NCBI GenBank assembly: GCA_016219235.1
Contig: JACRBO010000124.1
Span: 1 to 7,050, forward strand
Direction: 5' to 3'
DNA from: Chloroflexota bacterium
GTDB taxonomy: Bacteria > Chloroflexota > Anaerolineae > Fen-1058
DNA: 7,050 nt
This document shows, one piece after another, positions 1 to 5,972 of this stretch. A program made the position numbers and the translations under genes. How positions within the stretch are numbered: position 1 is the stretch's first letter; the number at the start of each line of letters is the position of its first letter. The notes below the pieces were generated by a model that did no database searches, had not been told where the DNA came from, and saw only the letters and a list, made by a program, of their open reading frames with translations.

Positions 1-487
1 AACGCTGGCCGATACGGGCGTGGATACGCTCAAAGGTTCGCGCATCGCCAAAGTCAAACGCTATGTCGCCGGCCAGACATTTTTCGTGACCTACGGTGAT
101 GGTGTGGGCAGCATCGATCTGGACTCACTGGTGAAGTTCCATCGCGCCCACGGCAAACTGGCGACGGTAACGGGTGTGCTGCCCTTCTCGCAGTTCGGCC
201 TGATGGAGACCGAGGGCGATCGGGTGACGGGTTTTCAGGAGAAGCCGCAAGTGCAAGGTTTTGTCAACGGCGGTTTCTTCGTGTTCGAGCGCGGCGTGTT
301 CGATTATTTGCCCGACGATCGCAACATCGATCTGGAGAAAGAGCCGCTGGAGCAGTTGGCGCGCGATGAGCAGTTGATGGTCTATCGGCACACGGGCTTT
401 TGGCGCGCGATGGACACATTGAAAGACGCCGAGGTGCTGAACGAGATGTGGAAACGCGATCAAGCGCCCTGGAAAGTCTGGTCATAA
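1..487 (+). CDS. rfbF: Glucose-1-phosphate cytidylyltransferase, C-terminal part (5' truncated by the window edge)
   Basis: The enzyme makes CDP-glucose from CTP and alpha-D-glucose-1-phosphate, the first step of CDP-deoxysugar synthesis in the cytosol. The reading frame is open from base 2, and 161 residues are visible; the family is about 257 residues, so roughly the first 95, with the nucleotide-binding GGxGTR loop, lie upstream. Numbering from the codon at base 2, family motifs seen are YGDG (31-34, with the metal-binding Asp), GFQEKP (77-82), NGGFFV (89-94), an EKEPLE segment (112-117) and FWRAMDT (133-139, with the second metal-binding Asp). A GTG at 20 is in frame but is unlikely to be the start because the family-like sequence TLADTG precedes it. 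The stop TAA touches the ATG of the next gene, so the two are surely cotranscribed. The rfbG/rfbH neighbours support CDP-glucose over other nucleotidyltransferase substrates. Confidence 0.93.
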   Translation, partial: TLADTGVDTLKGSRIAKVKRYVAGQTFFVTYGDGVGSIDLDSLVKFHRAHGKLATVTGVLPFSQFGLMETEGDRVTGFQEKPQVQGFVNGGFFVFERGVFDYLPDDRNIDLEKEPLEQLARDEQLMVYRHTGFWRAMDTLKDAEVLNEMWKRDQAPWKVWS

Positions 488-1489
488 ATGGAAGGCAACA
501 TGGTTCCACGCAGTGAATTCTGGAAACAGCGGCGCGTCTTTGTCACCGGCTGCACGGGCATTTTAGGTTCATGGTTGACCCTGGCGCTGCTGGACACGGG
601 TGCGGAAGTCATCGGCCTGGTTCGCGATCGCGTGCCGTTGTCCAACCTCAATTTGACCGGCGCGGACAAGCGCATCATCGCGGTGGATGGCGATATTTGC
701 GATGGTGCGCTGATCGAGCGCGTGCTGAACGAGTACGAGATTGAAGTGGTGTTTCATCTGGCGGCCCAGCCGCTGGTCCGATTGGCCAACCGCGCGCCCG
801 TCGGCACGTTTGAGATCAATGTGCGCGGCACGTGGTTACTGCTGGATGCCTGCCGCGTCTCGCCCACCGTCAAGCGCATCGTGGTCGCTTCATCCGATAA
901 AGCTTACGGCGATCAAGACGTGCTGCCGTACACCGAAGATGCGCCGCTGCAAGGGCGTCATCCGTATGACGTGTCCAAGTCGTGCGCGGATTTGATCACG
1001 CAAGCCTACGCGCGCACCTATCATTTGCCGGTCGCCATTACGCGCTGCGGCAACATTTATGGCGGCGGCGATCTCAACTGGGATCGCATTGTGCCGGGCA
1101 CCATCCGCAGTGTGCTGCGCGGCGAATCGCCGGTCATTCGCAGCGATGGTACGCCGCTGCGCGACTATTTGTTTGTGGATGACATCGTGGCTGGTTATCT
1201 GCGCCTGGCCGAACGGCTGGATGACACCTCGTTGCATGGGCAAGGCTTCAACTTTGGGATGGATGATCCGCGTTCGGCGCTGGACATGGCCCGCTCGATC
1301 ATTGCCATTTCCGATCATCCCGAATTGCAGCCCACCGTGTTGAATCACGCCAGCAATGAGATCGGCCAGCAGTATTTGTCCAGCGCCAAAGCGCATCGAG
1401 TGTTGGGTTGGTCGGCGCAGCATTCATTGGAAGCGGGGCTGCGCCGCACGCTGGACTGGTACCGCGACTTCCTGGCCAGCCATTCGTGA
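488..1489 (+). CDS. rfbG: CDP-glucose 4,6-dehydratase
   Basis: A short-chain dehydrogenase/reductase of the extended, NAD-dependent type, 333 residues, slightly shorter than the roughly 360 of enterobacterial RfbG. It would convert CDP-glucose to CDP-4-keto-6-deoxyglucose. Visible features: Rossmann loop GCTGILG (21-27), FHLAAQPLV, an SSDK segment (135-138) carrying the catalytic Ser/Thr position, catalytic YDVSK (Tyr160, Lys164), and the family-typical block GNIYGGGDLNWDRIVPGTIR with SDGTPLRDYLFVDD after it. GDP-mannose and dTDP-glucose dehydratases are related, but the GGGDLNWDR block and the cytidylyltransferase upstream favour CDP-glucose. The start is either ATG 488, abutting the rfbF stop, or ATG 500, which is preceded at 490-495 by the purine-rich GGAAGG and would remove four residues. 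The stop TGA abuts the next frame. Confidence 0.93.
   Translation: MEGNMVPRSEFWKQRRVFVTGCTGILGSWLTLALLDTGAEVIGLVRDRVPLSNLNLTGADKRIIAVDGDICDGALIERVLNEYEIEVVFHLAAQPLVRLANRAPVGTFEINVRGTWLLLDACRVSPTVKRIVVASSDKAYGDQDVLPYTEDAPLQGRHPYDVSKSCADLITQAYARTYHLPVAITRCGNIYGGGDLNWDRIVPGTIRSVLRGESPVIRSDGTPLRDYLFVDDIVAGYLRLAERLDDTSLHGQGFNFGMDDPRSALDMARSIIAISDHPELQPTVLNHASNEIGQQYLSSAKAHRVLGWSAQHSLEAGLRRTLDWYRDFLASHS
490..495 (+). promoter_or_regulatory. Possible ribosome binding site favouring ATG 500 for rfbG
   Basis: GGAAGG lies 4 bases before the second in-frame ATG (500-502), at the short end of Shine-Dalgarno spacing. No comparable sequence precedes ATG 488, which could instead be used by reinitiation after the adjoining rfbF stop. 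Either choice leaves the Rossmann fold intact. Confidence 0.4.
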
Positions 1490-2806
1490 GTGCGGTGTAT
1501 GGATAGTCGCAGCGCCGCGGCCGATCAAGTCTGGGCTGAAATCCAGGCGAAAGTGGCCGAGTTTTACCGGCTGTATCATGCCGATCGATCTACGCGGCCC
1601 GGCGAAGATGTGCTGAAGTATGCGAGTCGCGTGTTCGATGAGCGCGAACTGATCAATGGCGTCGAGGCGGTGCTGGAGTTTCAATTGACCGGCGGCCACT
1701 TCGAGCGTGAATTTGCCAGCGGCCTGAAGGCGTTACTCGATCGACGTGAAGTGCTGCTGGCGAATTCAGGCTCATCCGCGAACTTGATTGCGCTGACGGC
1801 GCTGTGCGGCCAACAACGGCCCGATCGGTTGGCGCCCGGCGACGAAGTGATCACGCCCGCGGCGACATTTCCGACGACGCTTGCGCCGATCGTGCAGAAT
1901 CAACTGGTGCCGGTGCTGGTCGATTGCGAACTCGGCACGTATAACCTTGATCCTGAACAATTAGCGGCAGCGTATTCCGCTCGAACGCGCGCGATTTGTG
2001 TGCCACACACGCTGGGCAATCCGGCGGATATGATCCGCATCATGGATTTTGCACGGCGGCACGATCTGTACGTGATCGAAGACGCGTGCGATGCGCTGGG
2101 CAGTCGGTTGGCCGGACAATACGTCGGCACATTCGGCCACCTGGCGACGCTGAGTTTCTATCCGGCGCATCACATCACCACCGGCGAGGGCGGCGCGGTC
2201 TGTACCAACGACGAAGCGTTGGGCCGCGTGGCTCGATCGGTGCGCGATTGGGGTCGCTCGGACATGGCGGAACAATCGAGATTGGCTGCCCTGTCCGACG
2301 ACGAATTGTTGTTTGATCCACAGTATCGCTATGTGGAGATCGGCTACAACTTGAAGCTGACGGAGATGCAGGCGGCCATTGGCCTGGCGCAGTTGTCCAA
2401 GTTGGCCGAGTTCAACCGGTTGCGCCAACAGCGGTTTGAGTGGTTGTACACTCACTTGCGGCGATACGAAGAAGCGTTGTTGTTGCCACAGTGGTTACCC
2501 AACGCCGAACCCGCGTGGTTCGCTTTTCCGATCACGGTGCGGCCCGAAGCGGGTTTTACGCGCGGGCAACTGGTGCGGCATTTGGAAGCGCACCGCATCG
2601 AGACGCGGTTCTTGTTTGCGGGTAATATCTTGAATCAACCGGGTTATCGGCCGATCAATCGGCGGGTGATTGGCGATTTGCCCAATGCGGAAGTGGTCGC
2701 GCGCGGCACGTTTTTTATCGGCGTGTATCCGGGATTGACGGAAGCGCACATGAGTTACATGCTGGAGAAGTTTGATCGGTTCTTCATGGAACTGAAACAA
2801 GCGTGA
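1490..2806 (+). CDS. rfbH: RfbH/E1-like CDP-4-keto-6-deoxyglucose 3-dehydratase, DegT family, lacking the Fe-S cysteines
   Basis: A fold-type I PLP/PMP enzyme, 438 residues from GTG 1490 or 435 from ATG 1499, close to the 437 of enterobacterial RfbH. Visible features: phosphate-binding NSGSSAN (92-98), pyridine-binding Asp198 in EDACDALGS, and SFYPAHHITTGEGG. In the last motif, His227 replaces the Schiff-base lysine of DegT aminotransferases, the mark of the C3-dehydratases E1 and ColD. Aligning Cys200 with Yersinia E1 Cys193 also puts Tyr224 and His227 at E1 Tyr217 and His220. The E1 [2Fe-2S] motif, as I recall it, is C-X57-C-X-C-X7-C. Here the first Cys is kept (200), but the other three positions are Asp258, Ala260 and Leu268, and no Cys occurs after residue 240. 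Electron transfer from a reductase through a bound cluster therefore looks impossible. A ColD-like, cluster-free PMP mechanism is the likeliest alternative. It follows rfbG with no gap, giving the rfbF-G-H order. Confidence 0.82.
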   Translation: MRCMDSRSAAADQVWAEIQAKVAEFYRLYHADRSTRPGEDVLKYASRVFDERELINGVEAVLEFQLTGGHFEREFASGLKALLDRREVLLANSGSSANLIALTALCGQQRPDRLAPGDEVITPAATFPTTLAPIVQNQLVPVLVDCELGTYNLDPEQLAAAYSARTRAICVPHTLGNPADMIRIMDFARRHDLYVIEDACDALGSRLAGQYVGTFGHLATLSFYPAHHITTGEGGAVCTNDEALGRVARSVRDWGRSDMAEQSRLAALSDDELLFDPQYRYVEIGYNLKLTEMQAAIGLAQLSKLAEFNRLRQQRFEWLYTHLRRYEEALLLPQWLPNAEPAWFAFPITVRPEAGFTRGQLVRHLEAHRIETRFLFAGNILNQPGYRPINRRVIGDLPNAEVVARGTFFIGVYPGLTEAHMSYMLEKFDRFFMELKQA

Positions 2807-2837
2807 CGATTAACGAGCCCCACGGGATGCTTCGCGA

Positions 2838-2873
2838 TGACGAGTGAGCGCACCAGTCACTCATCACTCGTTA
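2838..2873. repeat. Heptamer-repeat hairpin between rfbH and the GT2 gene
   Basis: TGACGAGTGA (2838-2847) pairs with TCACTCGTTA (2864-2873): ten pairs including one G-T, with a 16-base loop that holds another CACTC copy able to form an alternative stem. The units follow RAYGAGT. The words TGACGAGT and TCACTCGTTA recur exactly in the repeat at 4571-4620. Five Ts (2877-2881) follow after GGA, so it could act as a weak intrinsic terminator or attenuator behind the rfb genes. Confidence 0.65.
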
Positions 2874-2876
2874 GGA
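2873..2876 (+). promoter_or_regulatory. Ribosome binding site for the TTG-started GT2 gene
   Basis: AGGA lies 7 bases upstream of TTG 2884, directly at the foot of the repeat hairpin. It is the only Shine-Dalgarno-like word here and supports TTG as the start; an in-frame TAG at 2872-2874 excludes any upstream start. Confidence 0.55.
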
Positions 2877-2883
2877 TTTTTCT

Positions 2884-3579
2884 TTGCCAACTTTATCCAT
2901 CATCATCTGTGTTTACAACGAGGCGGCTTCGGCGCTGCCCGTAATTGAAAAAGTGCGGTCGATTGCGCTGAGCGCGGGCTGGTCTAAGGACATTGTCGTT
3001 GTGGATAACTGCTCGACGGATGGCACGCGCGAGCAACTACAGGCGCTGACTTATCCCGATGTGCGTGTGATCTATCACGAGCGGAACAGGGGCAAGGGCG
3101 CCTCGGTGCGCACGGGTTTCCGCGAAGCGCGCGGCGAATTCGGCGTGATTCAAGATGCAGATTTTGAATACGATCCGGCTGAACTGGCGCAGTTTACGCA
3201 GAAGCAAACCGAGACTGGCGCGGTCGCCGTGTTCGGTTCGCGCACGTTGGGCGGGCGTCACATTTACAAATACGCCCAGAATTACTGGGGCGTGCGCGTG
3301 TTGACCACGTTGACGAATGTGTTGTTTCGGGGACATCTGTCAGATGTGGCCGTGGCGACGAAGATGGTGCGCTGCGATGTGTTCCGCGCGCTGAACTTGA
3401 CCGGTTCGGCATTTGAGTTGGACTTTGAATTGCCGTGCAAGTTGTTGAAGCACAAGCGTCATATCGTGGAAGTGCCCATCTCGTACAAGCCGCGCACGAT
3501 CGAAGAGGGCAAGAAGATTCGCTGGACTGACGGTCTGCACGCCCTGCGCGTGATCGTCAGAGAACGCTTTACACGCTAA
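2884..3579 (+). CDS. GT2 family glycosyltransferase, polyprenyl-phosphate sugar synthase (DPM1-like)
   Basis: A 231-residue GT-A glycosyltransferase that would move a sugar from a nucleotide donor to a membrane polyprenyl phosphate or glycan at the cytoplasmic face. The N-terminus SIIICVYNE (5-13), VVVDNCSTDGT (38-48), RGKG (69-72) and the metal-binding QDAD (90-93) are the standard order of the DPM1/DPG-synthase branch. FELDFELPCKLL and the late basic GKKIRWTDGLHA segment (209-220) also fit. No transmembrane segment is seen, unlike bacterial ArnC/GtrB types, so this is the short soluble form. It begins with TTG; family alignment begins exactly there. Its place after the CDP-sugar genes suggests a role in surface glycan assembly, but a hairpin repeat separates it from rfbH and the donor sugar cannot be read from sequence. 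Confidence 0.85.
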   Translation: MPTLSIIICVYNEAASALPVIEKVRSIALSAGWSKDIVVVDNCSTDGTREQLQALTYPDVRVIYHERNRGKGASVRTGFREARGEFGVIQDADFEYDPAELAQFTQKQTETGAVAVFGSRTLGGRHIYKYAQNYWGVRVLTTLTNVLFRGHLSDVAVATKMVRCDVFRALNLTGSAFELDFELPCKLLKHKRHIVEVPISYKPRTIEEGKKIRWTDGLHALRVIVRERFTR

Positions 3580-3581
3580 GT

Positions 3582-3614
3582 CACTGCGCCGGGCGCAGCA
3601 CCTGGCGCTTAGTG
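3582..3614 (+). other. Possible bulged hairpin between the GT2 gene and adenosine kinase
   Basis: CACT-GCGCC (3582-3590) can pair with GGCGC-TT-AGTG (3604-3614): nine pairs with a TT bulge and a 13-base loop. A competing small stem (TGCG/CGCA, 3585-3597) is possible. There is no T-run after it, so it is not a standard terminator. Its last base is the first G of the GGGAG ribosome binding site (3614-3618) of the next gene, so it could affect translation. Pairing only; no homology evidence. Confidence 0.35.
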
Positions 3615-3622
3615 GGAGAATC

Positions 3623-4573
3623 ATGGACATCGTTGTCACTGGCTCAATCGCGTATGACTACATCATGTCGTTTCCGGGCCGCTTTCGCGAGCACATCCTG
3701 CCCGATCAACTGGACAACCTGAGCCTGAGTTTTCTGGTCGATTCGATGAAGAAGCAGCGCGGCGGCTGTGCGGCGAATATCGCCTTCAATCTGGCGATGC
3801 TGGGCGAGCGCCCGCGCTTGATGGCGACGGCCGGCAATGACTTTGGCGAATTTCGCGCGTGGTTGGAAGCGCACGGTGTGGATACATCGGACGTGCAGGA
3901 ATTTCAGGACGAGTTCACCAGTTCGTTTTTTGTCAGCACCGACCTGGAGCAGAAGCAAATCGCCAGTTTCTACATCGGCGCGATGGGGCGGGCGGGCGAA
4001 CTGTCGTTCAAACGGCTAAGCCGCCGCCCCGATCTGGTGATCATCTCCCCCAACGACCCGGCCGCGATGACGACCTACGTGCGCGAGTGCAAAGAACTGG
4101 GCATCGCCTACATTTATGATCCCAGCCAGCAGATCGTGCGCCTGAGCGATCAGGACTTGCGCGACGGCATTTCCGGCAGCCGCATCACCATCGTCAACGA
4201 CTACGAATTCGAGATGCTGCGCAGCCGCCTGAAGATGGACGAAACCGCGATGCTGGACTGCACGCAAACGCTGATCATCACGCGCGGCGAAGCCGGTTCG
4301 ACGATCCTGGAGCGCGATTTCCGCATCGATGTGCCTTCCGTGCTGACGGCCCGCCCGATCGATCCGACCGGCGTCGGCGACGCCTATCGCGCGGGCATGT
4401 TGAAAGGGCTGGCGCTGGGCTTGCCGTGGGCGACCATCGGGCGGATGGCGGGGCTGGCTGCGACCTACGTGCTGGAAAATCACGGCCCGCAGAATCATCG
4501 CTACACCCGCGAGGAATTTATCCAGCGCTATCGCACGTACTTTGGCGACGAGGCACTGGATAGGTGGAAATGA
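3623..4573 (+). CDS. adoK: Adenosine kinase, PfkB family (mycobacterial AdoK type)
   Basis: A 316-residue PfkB/ribokinase-fold enzyme that phosphorylates adenosine to AMP with ATP in the cytosol. From memory it follows the Mycobacterium tuberculosis AdoK pattern (about 324 residues) through its length: VTGSIAYDYIMSFPGRF at the N-terminus, LSLSFLVD, the substrate-side GGCAANIAF (47-55), QIASFYIGAM, NDPAAM, DPSQQIVRLS and VNDYEFEML. DPTGVGDAYRAG (247-258) is the anion hole, with Asp253 as the catalytic base. The start ATG follows GGGAG (3614-3618) at good spacing. This is not the eukaryotic-type adenosine kinase; a ribokinase or other nucleoside kinase role is possible but less likely given the pattern. 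The S-adenosylhomocysteine hydrolase gene 1.4 kb downstream makes adenosine, the expected substrate. The stop codon lies inside the repeat hairpin that follows. Confidence 0.88.
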   Translation: MDIVVTGSIAYDYIMSFPGRFREHILPDQLDNLSLSFLVDSMKKQRGGCAANIAFNLAMLGERPRLMATAGNDFGEFRAWLEAHGVDTSDVQEFQDEFTSSFFVSTDLEQKQIASFYIGAMGRAGELSFKRLSRRPDLVIISPNDPAAMTTYVRECKELGIAYIYDPSQQIVRLSDQDLRDGISGSRITIVNDYEFEMLRSRLKMDETAMLDCTQTLIITRGEAGSTILERDFRIDVPSVLTARPIDPTGVGDAYRAGMLKGLALGLPWATIGRMAGLAATYVLENHGPQNHRYTREEFIQRYRTYFGDEALDRWK

Positions 4574-4620
4574 CGAGTAACGAGTGACGAGTAATTTCAC
4601 TCGTTACTCATTACTCGTTA
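4571..4620. repeat. Inverted array of RACGAGT heptamers, long hairpin over the adoK stop
   Basis: The left arm (4571-4592) is three tandem heptamers, GACGAGT, AACGAGT, GACGAGT. The right arm (4599-4620) is their inverted version, CACTCGT, TACTCAT, TACTCGT, partly overlapping the loop. The arms pair over 22 positions with one C-A mismatch and two G-T pairs around a 6-base loop AATTTC. The TGA of adoK forms the base of the left arm, and the GNAT start codon is 6 bases past the right arm. It belongs to the same family as the element at 2838-2873. Confidence 0.85.
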
Positions 4621-4626
4621 ACGATC

Positions 4627-5418
4627 ATGATCACGGTTAAACTGAGTGATGTGGCCCGCCTCCGATCATTCCTCAACACCGATCGGGCGTGGGCAGATTA
4701 TGCGCTGGGCGATCTGGAGCCGGAACTTTTCAAGCTGACGGACTGGTACGGCGTCGTGAACGACGGTGCAGAAGAGCAGGGCGATCTGATCGCGGTTGCC
4801 ATGATCTATCGCGGCCTGCAACCGCCGATTTGTTTCTTGATGGGCGATATGCGCGGCGTTGATCTCATTTTGGATCAGGTCGTGCGTCTACCTGAGATCG
4901 GGTTGAGCGTGCACGATGAGCATTTGCCGGTGCTTGAGCAGTATTATCAAGTCACCGACGCAACGCAGATGTGGAAGATGGCGCTGGATGTGCGCGATTT
5001 TCGATCGGTTCCGGGTGAGACGTTCGAGATTACGCTGGCGGATGTGCCTGATTTACAGGCATTGTACGCCTTCGGTGGCGGCGATGCGTTTTCGCCGGAA
5101 GAAATCGAGCGCGGCGTGTTTTGCGGTATTCGGCAAAACAATCAGATGATCGCCGTTGCGGGAACGCACGTTGTATCGGATAATGGCCGCATCGCTGCGT
5201 TGGGTAATGTCATGACGCATCCCGACTGGCGCGGGCGCGGGCTGGCCTCGATCGCGACGAGCGCCGTGGTGGCGCGATTGATCGATCGGGGTGTGAGCAC
5301 GATCGGGTTGAGCGTGAGCCGCGAGAATGCGGCTGCCATCCGCGTATATGAAAAATTGGGTTTCAAAAAGCACGCGGCTTTTCATGAAGGCAACGCTATG
5401 CGTAGAGCCAATGCATGA
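4627..5418 (+). CDS. GNAT family N-acetyltransferase with tandem-domain architecture
   Basis: A 263-residue protein. The C-terminal half (about 130-263) is a typical GNAT domain. ALGNVMTHPDW leads into the acetyl-CoA pyrophosphate loop RGRGLA (202-207). A helix follows, then the strand IGLSVSRENAAAIRVYEKLGFKKH with the conserved NxxAxxxYxKxGF pattern. The N-terminal half (about 1-125) begins with a DRAWADYALGDLEP segment; it lacks the acetyl-CoA loop and probably is a degenerate GNAT-like domain. The acceptor is unknown; small amines or amino acids are as likely as protein. ATG 4627 has no Shine-Dalgarno sequence because the repeat hairpin ends just before it, so it depends on readthrough coupling with adoK or on weak initiation. 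Its last codon overlaps the start of the next gene. Confidence 0.85.
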   Translation: MITVKLSDVARLRSFLNTDRAWADYALGDLEPELFKLTDWYGVVNDGAEEQGDLIAVAMIYRGLQPPICFLMGDMRGVDLILDQVVRLPEIGLSVHDEHLPVLEQYYQVTDATQMWKMALDVRDFRSVPGETFEITLADVPDLQALYAFGGGDAFSPEEIERGVFCGIRQNNQMIAVAGTHVVSDNGRIAALGNVMTHPDWRGRGLASIATSAVVARLIDRGVSTIGLSVSRENAAAIRVYEKLGFKKHAAFHEGNAMRRANA

Positions 5419-5963
5419 GATCGTCAAGACGTGACGCGAATCACCAGATCGTTATGCTGTTGGCCGGTGCAATAGCGGGCGGCCTGTACGGGCTGTTGCA
5501 TTCATGGTCTACGGATTTAATTTGGATAGTTAAGGCAATTACTAGCTATGGAATACTGGGACTGATTCTGGCCTACTGGGTATTTGTATGGCTAAAACCT
5601 AGGAGAACTGGCAGAACAGTAATCGGGGCGGTAATTGGTGCTGCTATATTCGTGGTTGTGTTCTCCATTCTTTCTGAACAAGGCCATTCGAACCAAATAT
5701 TCGCGATCTTCGACAACGCAGTTGTCGGCGCGTTCGTTGGCGCTCTATTTGGTACGGCACCACGTGGCGCATTCATTGGAGCAAGTGCAGGTGCGGTTGC
5801 TACGGCGCTGGTTGTGGCAATTTCTTTATGGTTAATAGGTGATCCGCATATTTTTGTTTCTTTGCTAATAGATGCAGTATTCCCTGGCTTTTTGCTCGGC
5901 GCATGGATCGGTGCTTCTCGTGAATTGGACAGACGTAGTAAAGCGGTAGAGCCACACCCGTGA
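5415..5963 (+). CDS. Unrecognised multi-pass membrane protein with repeated GAxxGA motif
   Basis: A 182-residue hydrophobic protein I cannot assign to a family. About five or six membrane segments are visible, near residues 12-30, 36-60, 68-87, 103-115, 118-141 and 146-167, with a charged tail SRELDRRSKAVEPHP. GAxxGA occurs four times: GAVIGA (71-76), GAFVGA (105-110), GAFIGA (118-123) and GAWIGA (162-167), resembling glycine-zipper helix-packing motifs. It starts at ATG 5415 inside the ATGA overlap with the GNAT stop, with no ribosome binding site of its own, so translation is probably coupled. Base use differs from its neighbours: 5521-5880 is about 47% GC by hand count, against about 67% in a sampled stretch of ahcY, and the gene uses AGG/AGA arginine codons that are rare elsewhere here. 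It could be acquired or fast-evolving. Confidence 0.75.
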   Translation: MRSSRRDANHQIVMLLAGAIAGGLYGLLHSWSTDLIWIVKAITSYGILGLILAYWVFVWLKPRRTGRTVIGAVIGAAIFVVVFSILSEQGHSNQIFAIFDNAVVGAFVGALFGTAPRGAFIGASAGAVATALVVAISLWLIGDPHIFVSLLIDAVFPGFLLGAWIGASRELDRRSKAVEPHP

Positions 5964-5972
5964 AGTGAGTAA

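Noticed and set aside
890..1423. A 177-codon open frame on the - strand opposite rfbG
   Set aside because: It is a shadow of the dehydratase reading frame, with no domain or ribosome binding site.
1961..2455. A 164-codon open frame on the - strand opposite rfbH
   Set aside because: It is a shadow of a well-supported gene, with composition and Gln/His/Arg content as expected for antisense translation.
1490..2806. A DegT-family sugar aminotransferase
   Set aside because: The lysine needed to bind PLP is replaced by His227 in the SFYPAHHI motif, which is the dehydratase signature.
2838..2881. A confident rho-independent terminator
   Set aside because: The stem is AT/GC mixed with a large loop, three bases separate it from the five Ts, and those bases form the likely ribosome binding site. 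It is kept only as a possibility.
4016..4600. A long open frame on the - strand (194 codons) opposite adoK
   Set aside because: It lies opposite a confidently identified kinase, has the His/Ala/Arg-rich composition typical of antisense frames in GC-rich genes, and has no recognisable motif.
4571..4620. A CRISPR array or transposon end
   Set aside because: The units are only 7 bases with no unique spacers, no cas gene or transposase is near, and no target-site duplication is visible.
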